From Kondoa malvinella (lineage: Eukaryota; Basidiomycota; Agaricostilbomycetes; Agaricostilbales; Kondoaceae), in the NCBI GenBank assembly GCA_039545315.1, contig BCIM01000014.1, forward strand, positions 310,001 to 374,000: a stretch of 64,000 bases of DNA, given 5' to 3'. Below, in pieces: positions 1 to 12,006 of the stretch; positions within the stretch are counted from its first letter, which is position 1, and the number at the start of each line of letters is the position of its first letter. Under the pieces are notes generated by a model. It saw nothing but the letters and a program-made list of their open reading frames with translations. It was not told where the DNA came from and did no database searches. Both the position numbers and the translations under genes were made by a program.

Positions 1-1242
1 TGGCGATAGCACCTCCCTTAGGGTTGACCTTTTCTTCGGGTACTTTGCATACATCCATTGTAGCTAGTGCTTGTGATGCAAAGGCTGCCAGAGAATGATT
101 GAGCATCACAACCAAGATCGGAAGGACCAGCTGACCTTCGTTCAACTCAAAGAGGTCCACATCATCCACAGTAATGTCATGCTTCTTGAGGAGAGCAGGT
201 AGAGCGAATGCTGGACCAATGCCCATAATGTTTGGCGGTACGCCAGCTACTGCAGTGCCAATGAACCTTCCAATCGGTTTCAAGCCCAATCTTTCAGCAA
301 CATCCCTTCTGCATAATGTCAAGGCAGAAGCTCCATCCGAGATTTGAGAGCTGTTTCCTGCTGTTGATGTACCAGTCTCGCTGAAAGCCGGTTTGAGCTT
401 GCTTAGACTCTCCATGGTAGTTTGTGATCGAATGCCTTCGTCCGCAGTAATAGTCCGCTCTTTTGTCGAACCATCCCCTTTGGTGTCTGTCCATTGTACG
501 GTAGTAGGAACGATCTCGTGAGACAAGTGACCTTGATCCCGGGCAGCAGTAGCTTTGGCTTGTGAACGATTGGCGAATTCATCTTGTCGTTGACGGGTGA
601 TGCCGTACTTTTCTGCTACGTTTTCTGAAGTGATACCCATAGACATGAGGCAGTCACGCGCTTCTTGATTGGGTGACTTCTTGAGCTCTTCAGAGATTCT
701 GGCTGGAATAGCTCGAGTCTGTCTAGAGATTAGCTGTGTATCGAGAGCGACAACAGCGAGCTTACTCCGTAATCTTGTGTCATGCTCTCCACACCGGCTG
801 CGATACCCATATCAATGGTACGGGTCTGAATAGAAGCAGCAATGTCGGAGATAGCTTGTAAAGAGGAAGCGCATGCTCTGTTGACTGTCCTGAAGGCTGT
901 TTCTTGTGGGAAGCTACTGGAAAGTCAGAGCAGCTCATGCTGACATAGACAGACTGACCCAGCATGTAGCGCTGCTGTTCTCCCGCTCTTATGTCCACCG
1001 AGTTCCATCAACACATTACCAGCCGAAATGTCATTGATGTCTCCCTGTGACACATCCATTCCCTTTTGCTCCAGTCGCTCTTTCGTAGCACCAAGGATCT
1101 TAGCTAGCAAAACTTCAGGGTTCGTGTCCTTGTAGGCGCCATTGAAACGGGCGATAGGTGTTCTGAGCGCTGTGACAACCACCACATCATCGGGTGACTT
1201 CTTCAGGATCTCTTTCAAACCCTTCTTGAGTGCGAAAGACAT
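1..1242 (-). CDS. 3-ketoacyl-CoA thiolase, C-terminus cut by window edge
   Basis: Thiolase of fatty-acid beta-oxidation: cleaves 3-ketoacyl-CoA to acetyl-CoA and a shortened acyl-CoA, normally in peroxisomes. Four exons are read on the minus strand (959-1242, 766-913, 136-718, 1-84) with introns of 45, 47 and 51 nt. Visible motifs are VVVVTALRTP near the start, NRACASSLQ with the acyl-accepting cysteine, GVESMTQDYG, FELNEAFASQA across the last intron, and VNPKGGAIA at the edge; the GHPLG and C-terminal cysteine motifs lie outside the window. The start at 1242 is the first ATG in frame; the frame stays open to about 1410 but with no ATG. I see no PTS2 signal (R/K-L-x5-H/Q-L) in the N-terminus, so peroxisomal import is inferred from the family only. 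A cytosolic or mitochondrial acetyl-CoA acetyltransferase is the main alternative. Confidence 0.9.
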
Positions 1243-2066
1243 GGTGCTGGTGCTTGTAGCGAAGAGAGCTCGAGAGAATGGAGACACTCGGGAACGCGGA
1301 GTCCGCGCTAATCGTTTATCCACGACGGTGTTATGGACAGCGAACAGCAAAAGGAGAAGAGCTTCCGTTGAAGCAGCAAGACGAGCAATGCGTTGTCGGC
1401 GAAGAAGCACTCCGAAGCGGATGTGGACGGACGGACACAGAAGAGGGGAAAGATCGCTCGGAAAACAAGCGGATCAGTGGACAAGAACGAAGCTTGTCAG
1501 AGCCTCCCAAGCGGCGAGAGAATGCACATGAATGGCCGTACCGAAAGCAAGGCGTCACAATATCGCAAACTAAAGTTCTCTGTCGACTTGGAGCAGTCGA
1601 CTCTCGAGCACTCTCGCGCAAATATCCCTCCCCTAGCAGTCCACTTGGGCCCTACTACGCGGTCGGGAGGCATCGACGAATGCCTCTACCACTTTGAATA
1701 CTCGGTCCAAGCGCTACTCATTTAGAGTTTGACCTTCCGTCGATGGAGGCCTTTTCTGCCTCTTTTTTCTTTGCTCTCTCGTATGCCTATAGCTATGAAC
1801 AGGCGTTCAGCTACTGCAGGATGATTCCATTTTGAACATTTTCGTCCACGTCGGAAATTTTGGAAGACTCTTTGATCTCGATTTACCGTGTACGCAAGCA
1901 ATGACAGGTATGACTGTAAAGGCGTTTCACCCCTGGATGTCTTCCAACGCAGCAGCTTTTTTACTTCTTTTGCTCTCGTTCATCCACTCCATTCACTTCT
2001 CGCATCCCTCACACTTCTCTTCATTCATTCTTGCGTTACACACACTTCCATCTTCCGCATTCACTC
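1243..2066. other. Intergenic region between divergent genes
   Basis: No convincing gene. Overlapping open frames on both strands (to about 140 codons) have no family features and lie on the thiolase 5' side. From about 1950 to 2060 the plus strand is rich in pyrimidines, as often seen in front of fungal start sites, and may be the promoter and leader of the CCCH gene. Confidence 0.5.
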
Positions 2067-4224
2067 ATGTCATCCTCCGTCAGTACTATTACCTTGCTCG
2101 TGTTAAGCAACTCATTGAAACATGCATGAGGCAGAACCAGATCCTCGCTCAAAGAGTTCAACAGCTCGAAAAGCTCGTGCTACCATGTAAGCTTGCAGGA
2201 CTCGTCTAGGTATACTGGCTGAGGTTGCACGCGTAGCCGAAAACAGCTCTGAGAGCTTTGTGAGTCCAGAGCCAAGCCTTTTCAGCATAGCTGATATGGT
2301 GCGTTGCCTGTCCACAGAACTACCTTCAAGAAAAGGTCAGGACGTCTGGAGAGAATCACGTACGCGTCGAGCAAAGCGTCAAGGTCAGTCTTTCCCTGGC
2401 TGACATGTTTCTCAAAGCTGAGAAGGAAGTACAGAGTAAATCATTCTTCTGCGTAGCCATTATCGACGCCGAAATTCTAAGTGAGCATCTTTCTTCTGCC
2501 TATGCACAAGCTAACGCGTCTTGTAAGGCTTTGATCCAAAACATCTGCGCGGCGGCAAAGAGCAAGGCAAATTCGTTCGTCAAGCTGTCAAGGAAGGCTT
2601 GGAAATCTCTTTGTCGCACATGGGCGTCGTGAGTCCTGCCTTAAATTTTGCAGAGTATAGCTAACTACGTGGTCTAGAATACCATCTTGCCCGGTCAAGC
2701 AGCTCCAGAACACCCAGAGATCCATCTCTTCTTGCTCACCGATGCTGCTCATCGTCCAAAACGCGATGTCTTTGATCACGGTACGTATGCTCTCTTGCGT
2801 CTGTCACATATATTTAAGCGAATGCAACAGACTATGTTGCCGAGCCTGGTCTCATCAATGCATTCTACCAAGGCTTTCATGATTCAGACAACTGCTTGAT
2901 GATTGATGGTGACGCTCAATTGCGCGAAAAGAAGATCCAAGGTAAGCACTGCTCTTCCCCTTCGAATCAAAGCTGACGAAGGGAACAGGCCTTCTTGACT
3001 TCTTCTTGCCTCAAGCGGATTGTCGACGCGTATTCCTAGGAGGCTGGGCCCCGCCTGCTCGATGGCGTCCATCTCCAGAAGAGTTCAAAGCTCGCTCTGC
3101 CTCGCCACAAAATCAGCCAATGCCTTACGACAAACTTGTGCTCTTGCAGCAAGCTGGCGGTGATTCTCAGTCTTTTGTTTGTGTCGACAAGTCTTTTGGT
3201 CCAGAGAATGTGCTTTGCTTCAGTCGTACCGAATTGCCTTGTGTTTTCCGACCAATCAAAGCTCCACGAAGGCTCAAATCCGCTTTTGACTTCAAGAGAC
3301 TCAAGTCGCGCATCAAAGAATTCGCATTCTCGGACGAAGAAGATACTTCGTCATCCTCAGACTCCAACAGCAGCTTCTCAACACCTCATGCTTCACCTAC
3401 CCAATCTCTTCTCAGCTGGACTGAAATCCCTTCTCCTACTACTACCGTTTCCACTTCTTCTCCTATGGTCAGCCCCAAAGCTTACTGCAACACTTCATCT
3501 CCTACTCGTCCAGCTCGTACCCGTTCTGCTACATCACCACAATCGAAAGTTGAAGCAAAATCACCTACTTCTGCGGACATGAAACGAAGCGTCATGAAAC
3601 GAAGCGTCTCTCAAGTCTTTCCCCCTTCTACTCCGCCTCGAAAGCATGTCCCTGGTATGGTTGAGTACGATGCCTTGTACTCTTCCGCAGTCAAGCCGAA
3701 GCCTGTGAGCTATGCTGTCTACTTGGCCGATGTCGCTCGCAATCCTTCTTTGGCTCGTAAGTCTGCCCTACTTACGCATAACAATGCTGAGGCACATTAC
3801 CGGCTTACAGATCAAGGCACCGTTCACAAAGTCAACCCTCATCTTCCCATGTCGAAGCAAGCGATTCCTCCTTGGTAGGTCCTTCTCTTCACGGTATGAC
3901 TTGCTTGTCCTAATGCGACGCTTAGCAACAACTACTACCTCTCTGATACTGGATGCACCAATCCCGCCAAATGCAAGTTCTCGCATTACTTCATGCTCAC
4001 TCCAGGTCAAGTCGAAGAGCTCAGGTGAGCATGATCTGCCTTATTGATAGCTTCAAGTCTGACGGGCTGGAGTTTCACAGGAAAGGAGCCAAATCAGCAC
4101 AGTGAGCACACCACTTTCACTTTCCCCTCTGCCTTTGACGCTGGTCTTGATGTCTTACAGATGCAAGAACCTTCGCGACACTGGCAAGTGTGCATCAGGT
4201 GACGAGTGTCTATTTGGTCACTGA
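2067..4224 (+). CDS. CCCH zinc-finger protein with N-terminal coiled coil and NYN-like (DUF7923-type) domain
   Basis: Spliced gene of about nine exons. It begins with a short coiled coil (QNQILAQRVQQLEKLV), continues with a domain carrying FFCVAIIDAE and LINAFYQGFHDSDNCLMIDG (an alpha/beta fold of the NYN/PIN-like type as I recall from fungal CCCH proteins), then a Ser/Thr/Pro-rich low-complexity stretch (about 3330-3650), and ends with two CCCH fingers (C-x7-C-x5-C-x3-H at CNNYYLSDTGCTNPAKCKFSH, minus its last residue here, and CKNLRDTGKCASGDECLFGH). Introns at about 2191-2230, 2252-2310, 2491-2528, 2629-2679, 2781-2830, 2942-2989 and three near the fingers keep the frame. Likely an RNA-binding or RNA-processing protein. 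The start is uncertain: ATG at 2067 needs a 29-nt intron (2079-2107); ATG 2126 is the alternative. Confidence 0.8.
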
Positions 4225-4992
4225 GCTGCTTTGCGAATCGCCTCGCATTGTGTACATTTGTCGAAACTCTCCTACGATGATCTCTACGCTACGATCTCTC
4301 GCGCTCACGCAATTCCACGAACGATCTTTCACGCATCACGACACTTTTATTCACGACACTTCTTCGCGCATACGACACTCCTCACGCTCACGACCATTCA
4401 AATACATACGACTTTCTACGCAAACGATCAACGCCGGTCGGTGTACAGCTTCAACAATCCGTTTCGACCAGTCTTCAACAATATCACAACAATATCACTA
4501 CTACAGCAATTCAGTAACAAACACTCTCATATCACATTCGTTCAGTCAGACATTTGGATTTTCATTTGGGAGGATGTAGAAATAGGTTTTTTTGGTCTGA
4601 GTTCTTTACAAGGGATAGGTCGAGCCTGCGCGCTATCTTCGCATTATTGTCCCGATCACCTCGATCCCTTATAGCATGCCTGAAATGTCCATCACTCTTA
4701 ATCCTTTGAACATGTCTCGTTCCTTCCTCTTTCTGATCTACTCTGTTGGCCTCTGCCTGGTACAGCACTCAATACCAACCCATCGCACTTGACTCCTCGA
4801 GATCTGTATTCGACTTTGGCCACGAATCATAGCGTCTGCCTCGGTCGCTTCCTTGCCAATTCAGCATAATGCGCAGCCGACAGCTTCTCCATTGTATGTT
4901 TCCCTTTGACCACTATGACTTCTCCTGTACGGATGTTCTCTGCTTCACTGATTACACGTTTAGCACTGTTCTTAAGGTGCCGGTGAGCCTTA
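4225..4992. other. Intergenic region between convergent genes
   Basis: 3' flanks of the CCCH gene (plus) and the unknown gene (minus). Only short open frames of biased, Ser/Thr/His-rich composition occur (for example 4231-4674). I see no gene, repeat or RNA here. Confidence 0.5.
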
Positions 4993-6336
4993 CTAGTCAT
5001 CTGGCCAGATCAAGTCATATTGCCATTTCTGAGAGTCTGGCTGCAGATAAAGTCAGCTTTTGACTTTCAAGAGCACGTTTCCGAGAGCTCACATTAATCC
5101 ACAATTCTGTACCGTCTAAGATCGTGGTATCGGGATTTGCAGAAGTAGTGCTCTGCGTTGATCTTGATGATCTAGATGGTTGTCGAGTTGCAGTACTGAC
5201 AGCGACAGCAGGCGGCGTCTCCTTTGAAGCAGCTGCAGTGATGCTCGAACGCGCTTCTTGCTTGATGCCCCATTTCGGTTTGGCAACGTAAGGCTTGACA
5301 TGCAAAACATGATGCTCCGACTTTGGTACCCTTTCAGATGAAGTACTCCTTCTCTTGCGTTTTCTATCTGACAAAGCGTTCGAGGTGCCAGCAGACGCTT
5401 CGGGCTGAATAAGCGGGCCAGTAGGCAGTACGGGTTGAGCCGTTTGTTCTTGCCTGACGGGAGATGTGTTAGACGTAGGTAGTCCGTGATCGGACTACTT
5501 CCCAGATTCAGCTTAGAATGTGGCTGTAAGAACGACATACAGTATAATCTAGCTGATCAAGACGTTTGTCCGAGGTTTCAGAGTTCCGACTAAGTGGTGC
5601 ATTCTTGCGAGGGTCACAGATGAGTTCGTTGGGCAAGCCCTCACCAGCTATGCGCATGATTGGAGTCTGAGACTTTTTGGTATCACGAGGGTCCAACACA
5701 GGATCGTACATCAGTCGAAAAGCTGGCTCAAGGGAATGCACAGGGCTAGGCGTCGCACGAGCGTTGTTGGAGTCGGAATCTCCAATCGCAATTTGCGTAT
5801 CAAGATGCTCAGCTGGTGAAGTGGGATTGGACGGTACAGGTTCTGGTTGAGCTGGAGAAGAGAGCTGGGCCAACAAGACCGAGCCGCCTTCACCTGCAGT
5901 AGGGAGTATAGGCAGTTCACTGGTAGATGGAGACGGCGTAGAAGTAGAGCGAGACGAGTCTTGCAAAATAGCGGCTGGCACAGGTTTGAGATCCTCCTCG
6001 ACATTGTGTACCGCTGAAGGTGGACAGAAAGCAGCACTTGACACTTCTATAGCTCTTCCTCTCTGTGTAGATGCCTCTGTCGTCAAGCTCGTTGCCCTGA
6101 AACTGCTCTGCTGCCCTCCGGCTTCAATCAATACCAAGTTCTGGCGGAGGATCTGTTGGCAAGCTTCGAAAGGCGCTTTGACCAATTGCAAAGCCATTGA
6201 GACTAAAGCGATACGCTCCTTCAAGCTCAAAGTCCTCGAGAGCGTTCTGCAGAGTTGCTTTGATCGTCTGCTCGCGCTGAACGAGCAGCTTGTCCGTTTG
6301 CCAGCATACGAGGACATGCGAGCGTTGGGCGTCCAT
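4993..6336 (-). CDS. Unknown protein, Ser/Pro-rich
   Basis: I do not recognise the family. Reading from ATG 6336, exon 1 encodes HVLVCWQTDKLLVQREQ and a compact charged segment; a proposed intron (gtattg..gacgacag, about 58 nt, ending near 6081) leads into a long Ser/Pro/Thr-rich, probably disordered region. A second intron (about 5496-5541, gtatgt..gtag) leads into a basic part with KRKRR, a possible nuclear signal. A third intron (about 5040-5091, gtgagc..ctgcag) removes an apparent tail and gives the C-terminus ELWINPDSQKWQYDLIWPDD. All three junctions keep phase, and the last two have a good branch site or donor. Length about 370 residues. The conserved-looking parts are the two ends. A nuclear scaffold role is only a guess from composition. 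Confidence 0.6.
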
Positions 6337-6805
6337 TGTGGTTCCGTCAATACAGTGCTTAGACGAGCTGTAGCTCGGTTGTTGCTTTACAACTTACTTA
6401 CTAGTCGAATTTTCTTGATTGCGGATTCAAGCTAGCTACAGATCTACCCTAGACCTGTGTGTCTACATGCGCTATGATACCACACGCAGGCTTTGAGATA
6501 CCTGCGTGCTGAAAACGCGTCCTTTCTGGCTGGAGGACTGCTTGCCTGTTGTACTTACGCCAATCCCTGGCTTAGCGTACTTCTACACCGCTTTCTTGGC
6601 TATTTCTGATGTCTAAGAGCCCTTTAAACCGCGTCTCTTCGATACATTCCAGTCGACAGCCTTATTCGGAAAATGTCTACTTTGATGTGCCTAGGCTGAT
6701 CAAAACCGCGCTCGCACTGCTCTTCTCTTCTTGTTCCTCACCACGATTGTCAAATCATACGCTTCATCTCAAAAACGCGTCCTTGTCATGACTAAACTAT
6801 CAAAC
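6337..6805. other. Intergenic region
   Basis: 5' flank of the unknown minus-strand gene. Only short frames of 60 to 75 codons. Nothing recognised. Confidence 0.4.
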
Positions 6806-7424
6806 ATGTCCTCAATGATTGCTTGCTTCAACAAGACCTCTACCGGTCCTATGCGCACATTGTCTACCACTCGCCAGCTTCGCCGAGGTCAATCTGGCGT
6901 ATACCGTCCAAAACATCGTCTACCATTTCGTCGCTGCCGCTTCATTTTCGCTTAAGCAAATTCGATCACCCAAGAAGCTCGCATCACGCCCTCGACAGCT
7001 TTCAGCCGCCTTCCGCACTGAACTACAACTTGCAGCCAAGCGCATTCAACAAGCTCACTGCGAAAGACGCTGTCGCGATGCTCAGATCAAGCTTCAGCAA
7101 GCTCGCCTCCAGCTCATCAGTCAAGATCGTCGTCTCGCTGCACTACCTCTCAACCAGCATCAAGTCGCTCGTACCTATGTGCCTATGCCAGAAGTCGTTA
7201 CGCCTGTCGCTTTCCGCAAACAATTCACTTTCAAAGCATCACCTCTCTCGCAATCAATCTGCACTTGCACTGCTACAGCACCAGCGACCTATCAGTCGGG
7301 CTCATCATGGTCAAACGACGAGGATGACATGAATTGCGACTTTGATGTGCCTGCCGACTGGGGTCTCATCGATGACCAGCTCGCCCGATATGAAGCTGAC
7401 TCGTGCATTTGCCTTGCTTTCTAG
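6806..7424 (+). CDS. Doubtful hypothetical protein
   Basis: The frame that stays open to the stop at 7424 encodes a Gln/Arg-rich helical segment (AAKRIQQAHCERRCRDAQ) and an acidic tail (SNDEDDMNCDFDVPADWGL). The frame has no good ATG at its 5' end (it opens with TTG at 6819), so a first exon beginning at ATG 6806 is likely, but I could not find a splice that keeps the frame. A second frame (6823-7332) overlaps it and is Ser/Leu-rich, as expected for a shadow. No domain recognised. It may be a lineage-specific gene or chance. Confidence 0.3.
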
Positions 7425-8190
7425 GTTTGCCGATCACATAGCTATCAAGCAAATGCAAGTCCGCGATGGCTCGTTACGATGTCGAGCCTTTAAGCTGGTC
7501 TCTCGATTCATCTGTTACTAGAGCGCATTGGAGCATTCGATCGTCCTGTTGAGCCAATTAGGCGTTCGACTCAAGACGCGCAATATGATCTGGCTCGAGC
7601 TGAAGCCAAATGATTCCGAGCAGGCGTGATGGTCTCTTCTACAGTCATCGACTGCTCAAGCGAGCTTCCTAGTCATGCTTAAATCTGGAACACCTCAGTG
7701 AAGGCGAGAACGTCGACAATTCCTCTTGCCTCGGCTCTATTCCCAGCTTGCGTACCGTCGTCATCTTCACAGCGACCCTTCGGAAAGCTTTGCCGGTGTG
7801 GTGACAAGTCTGCAAGGCACAATCCGCAGATGGCAGCAAGTTGCGAGGTCGTGCTTTGTTTTGAAGTCTACACTCTGTCGCCTCAGGATGGAGACATGTT
7901 GTTTTAGGGTTCAGGACTGTCTGGACGGATGGACGGAGGGAGATCGGGGTTGATGGTGGTGGAATTGGCAAATGAAGGTCGGCTGGTTGACGAAGGGATG
8001 TGAACAGTGCGACGTTTGGATACTTGGCTTTTGGAAGAGGAGAGGCATCAGGTGAAGGGAGGCGCAGGTCGACAGAGGCAGTGACTTTGCCAAGCTTGTT
8101 TGAACAGAACCATTCTGCTCCGGCTTATGTTATAACGAAGATGTGCCCTCGACCCACACAGCAGTCGCTTATCGACACAATTACTGCCTG
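7425..8190. other. Intergenic region
   Basis: Between the doubtful ORF and the ketopantoate reductase-like gene. Short overlapping frames on both strands (for example 7669-7971 minus, 100 codons) have no features. Nothing recognised. Confidence 0.4.
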
Positions 8191-9303
8191 ATGTCCACTG
8201 TTCGCGTGCTAGGCGGTAAGCGTCTTGTCTCGATGCTTTTGGAACTCAAAGTTGAGTTCACATGAAGTGGGCTCGTGAGCCATCTCCTGCTGTTCTGGCT
8301 TCATATCTTCATCCTTGGGCTATTAGTATTGGCTCTCTGCTGACTCACCATCTGCGCCAAGCTCATATACAGCCAATTCTTCTATCGCGAGAGCATTCTC
8401 CTCCTGTTGCGTCTACCAGTCTGGAAAGCGATGGCGTGTCTAGTACCCATCGAAACTTCCGCGAAGAGCCTCTCGAGAGCTCTAACCCGATAGAGATCCT
8501 GCTGGTCTGCTGCAAAGCACAAGCATCCGTTGGGCTACTGAAACAGCTTTCACCTCGTCTGACAAATCTTCCATCCTTGTCCTGTTACAGTATGGTCTAT
8601 GATCTCTATTCTAAGTTTGCCTAAGCTCGGTTGATAGAAACGGGATGGGTCTCGAAGAGAAACTCAGAGCTGAAGTCTTTACCAACGGGAGTACACCGCA
8701 TCTTATTCCGACTTCGATAATGCAAGGCGTGGTAAGTATAGAGTCAACGCCACATACGGGTCCTGACTGACTTTCTCGTAGTATCTCAAAAGCTCCAGAC
8801 CAGACATTGAAGCGGTCTGGGCTGCAAAGTGTCAAATTGTCTACTCTTTCCCGCCTGAACTCGACAAGACCAGCATACTCCCTGCGACACAGCTTCTTGA
8901 CTCTCTCGTTGGACTGAATATCTCACAACTACCGTGGCATGACTTTGAGCGTGTACGGATCAAGAAATTGCTGATGAACGTTACTGTCAATCCCCTTACC
9001 GCGCTGCTACAAGTCCAGAATGGTGTTCTGCTGAAAGCGGAAGAAACAAAGTCATTGGCTCGTTCCATCATCAAGGAAGCTTGTCAAGTCTTTTCAGCAG
9101 AAGTACCGGAGGTCATGGCAGGCGAAGGGATGACCGGGGATGAGCTGCAGAGTTCACTTCTGTACGGAACAGGTTTGCCTTCTTCATCCATCCTGCAACA
9201 CCATAAGCGCATGACAGAGAAGAGAACGAGGAAAGGACGAACTGTTCCTCCGGCATGTCGCGATCGAGTTCACCTGATTGTCGCGGGTTCATTGTATCAG
9301 TAG
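8191..9303 (+). CDS. 2-dehydropantoate 2-reductase (ketopantoate reductase) family protein, ends unresolved
   Basis: ApbA/PanE-type reductase, which uses NADPH to make pantoate for coenzyme A synthesis. The start ATG 8191 gives STVRVLGG, a Rossmann-fold beginning, then an intron at gtaagc. Downstream frames give SIGSLLTHHLRQAHIQP, PIEILLVCCKAQAS and, across an intron (about 8595-8640), LVLLQNGMGLEEKL, the family signature. The C-terminal domain has KKLLMNVTVNPLTALLQVQ, holding the catalytic lysine and the two spaced asparagines. Two parts do not work out: no AG acceptor joins exon 1 to the SIGSLL frame in phase, and after about 9170 I cannot find the usual Ser...GRxTEI segment with the second catalytic residue (glutamate). 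The true end is therefore uncertain, and the copy may be divergent or damaged. Confidence 0.7.
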
Positions 9304-9539
9304 CAGACTGGAGTCTGAAAATGTCAAATAGTGTCTATCTCGCTTTACCAGTCCCTTGTCTACTTTGCTGGTGACTGGAATTTGCAACATACTGAGAAAG
9401 TTAAGGTACGCACGCAGTCGAAGGGCGAGTATGCTCGGAACGGTTGTTGGAGGGCGTGTATGCTCAAACCCGCTGACTATATTCAAACTTATCCATGCAT
9501 TGAAACAGCAGCATATACCCAAAACAACCAAAAACCCTT

Positions 9540-11241
9540 TCAAGCCGCACTCCACGGCGACCTTTTCAATTCGTAATCATCCGTCTTGTAGACTTCCATT
9601 GATTCGTCCGCTAAACTTTCCGCATCGATTTGCGTTGACTGGACGATAGTAATAGCCACGCTCCCGTTCGACGCTTGAATGTGACGAGCTCCTTGTCTGA
9701 CCGCGCGACTCTGGAAGCATTGCCAAAGCAACACAGCGGAGATCGGCGTGCCGACCACAGCGTAGACGACAAAAGGTCCAGCTGTACATGTCGTTCAGTA
9801 GAAACTCGCTACAAGTCTCGGAACGAGGACGAACCGATGAAGGTTTGATAGAGAGGAGCCTCCAATGTCAATTCCCATGGCTTGATGATAGGCAACAGCA
9901 AGATCCCGATGTCGAAGCAGACGATTGTAAGGATTGCGATAGCTGAGACGGCACGTTTCTTGCAGACCGATACCAATCGAGCGATAGTCTGTTCGGTTGC
10001 AGTCGCCAGTTGACTCGTATGCGTCGTTTGTCCAGCGAGATTGCTTTTGATTTGCAGGCCGGTGTTTCGTAAGACTTTGATTTGGTGCAGAATCATAGAG
10101 ATGTGCGAAAGTAGGAAAGGTAGCCAGATCTGCGCCACCTTGTCAGCTAGGGCTTTGATAAGGGAGAAGGGAGACATACTAGCAACAGCAAGAGCAAGAA
10201 GCCTAGCCCAAAAGCAGCCGCGGCAACGATGTAACCAATAAACTTTGTATACTGGTCATTGAATCTACCAAAGAGATCAAGAGCTGTGACAACAGTAGAG
10301 GCTCAGCGACTGATGCCGCAAACGACTGCTTCCTCACTTTTCGCGGCAACCTGGATCTCCATGCGACCTCCTGTCCACACGTCGCTCCGACTCGATAGCA
10401 TCTCCAACATGGTTCTTAGAGCTCTGATAGCCGCCGTATTGTGCTTGTCGAGCAGGATGATGAGCGGCAAAAAGACGGCGATGAAAATGATGGGCAAAGC
10501 GCAAAGGATCGTATCGACAACTCGAGGCCGGAGGTTGAACATTCTTTTCGTCGAGTGTCTGAGCAAGTCTTCAGCTAGATCCGATGCGTTGTAGTGTTTT
10601 ACGTACACACCGCCTTGCTGAAATGAAATGCTTGAAAAAACGCAGCCGTAGCATTCTGTCCAGCCAGCCAGTATCAGGAACCCTTCGCTGAGTAAGGTGA
10701 GAAGTTGTAGATGGTCAAATAGTTCTGGTAGGGTGCGCATAGCCTGCAACCACATTGCCGGTATCGCTGTCGAACAGTAGATGGAAGCGAGGACGGCCAA
10801 TGAAGCTGTACTGTTGAGACAGAGGTAGCTGCCTTGTGGAAGACAGACTCGCTTGATGATCCAGAATTGGCCTGTAGCAGCAATTCATTCGTGATGTCCT
10901 TTTCGCAAATGAAAGATTTACTGACGATCACGAATCTTTTGAGCGACAATGCCGAGGTTGCATACTAACGCGATAATGTGCGATGCAATGGCAAAAAAGA
11001 GGAGTCCTTGGAAAGTTGTGCCGCCCAAGACTGGTATCTCTGCTTTGACGCTAGGGAAAGGTTTAGGAATAGCAACAGCCTGGATGAGTCAACTGACGCA
11101 TCGTGTAGCCATTGATAAGGACTTTTGAGGTTCAGTAATAGATAAGATAGCAGGACATCTCGCTCACTTGACGTCTGGAGGTAATCTCGCCAGCTGTGCT
11201 GCGAGCTGAATGCTTCGTTGTGGGTCGACTACGTGACTCAT
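9540..11241 (-). CDS. Polytopic membrane protein, unknown family
   Basis: Six or so exons from ATG 11241 (SHVVDPQRSIQLAAQLARLP) to the stop at 9540. Hydrophobic segments are visible in order: LLFFAIASHIIALVC, ASLAVLASIYCSTAIP, LLTLLSEGFLILAGW, ILCALPIIFIAVFLPLIILL, IGYIVAAAAFGLGFLLLLLL, AISAIAILTIVCFDIGILLL-like, and FVVYAVVGTPISAVLLW. This is about seven membrane spans, with a short hydrophilic tail. Introns (for example about 10868-10917 gtaaat..ctacag, 10128-10180 gtatgt..gcgcag, 9784-9834) keep the frame. The topology resembles fungal seven-span receptor-like proteins, but I see no diagnostic motif and do not assign a ligand or coupling partner. Confidence 0.75.
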
Positions 11242-12006
11242 TTTTTTCGGGTACACTTGAGGGTGAAAGAGCTAGATAAGGAATGCGAGCGCTTGGTGGT
11301 TTGCGGACAAGATGCGCCTCCTCTAAGCAAGGACCCTGCTGCGTTCCACTAATAACAACACGTCTTTAGGGTCGAATGTTTGGGAAGGTAGCAACAGGTC
11401 GATGAAGTCGCGCGGGCTGAAGAACGTGCTGGTGAAGAGAATAGCCTGTGAGACAGCAGGGCTTGATAGTGCGAGAGCCTTGACCGACGCGGAAATGTGT
11501 TGCATGGTGCGACCCATTTATTGGACCTTCCGATCACTGAGCAGTGCAGAAATTTGCGCAGAATTGGGCCAGCGCGGCTTTATGTCCACCAATACAGGGG
11601 AATAGCCAGTCTAGAGAGCATGCGAGAGATATCAAATCATGTTGACAGCACGTCACAGAGTCTTTCTGCCGGATGACAAGGACTTTGCCGCATATTGCAG
11701 TATAGCTGAATACAGTGGAGAGCTGGGACGCTGCATTTCGCGAGACCTCAGCCGGACGGGGTGGTCGCGTTGGGCAGACAATCTTGACTCTTGATTCAAA
11801 GCGTCAAGTGCCAGTGAACGATACCTCAGCTCGCTATGCCCATGCTATAGCATTGATACACAATTCAAGGAGATACCTGTTTACTAGAATCGCGCAAGGC
11901 AAGGCAAGCAAGAAAGACCGACGATCTGAGCACCTCTCTATAGTCAAGCTACCTTGAGCGAGTCCATTGCTGCTGTATCAGAAGATACACCTGCTACAAG
12001 TCCATC
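11242..12006. other. Intergenic region between divergent genes
   Basis: Divergent promoters of the membrane protein (minus) and the SAPS gene (plus). Short frames on both strands overlap and have no features. Nothing recognised. Confidence 0.5.

Noticed and set aside
7669..7971. Minus-strand ORF of 100 codons
   Set aside because: No features, overlaps other frames on the opposite strand, and no splice or family support.
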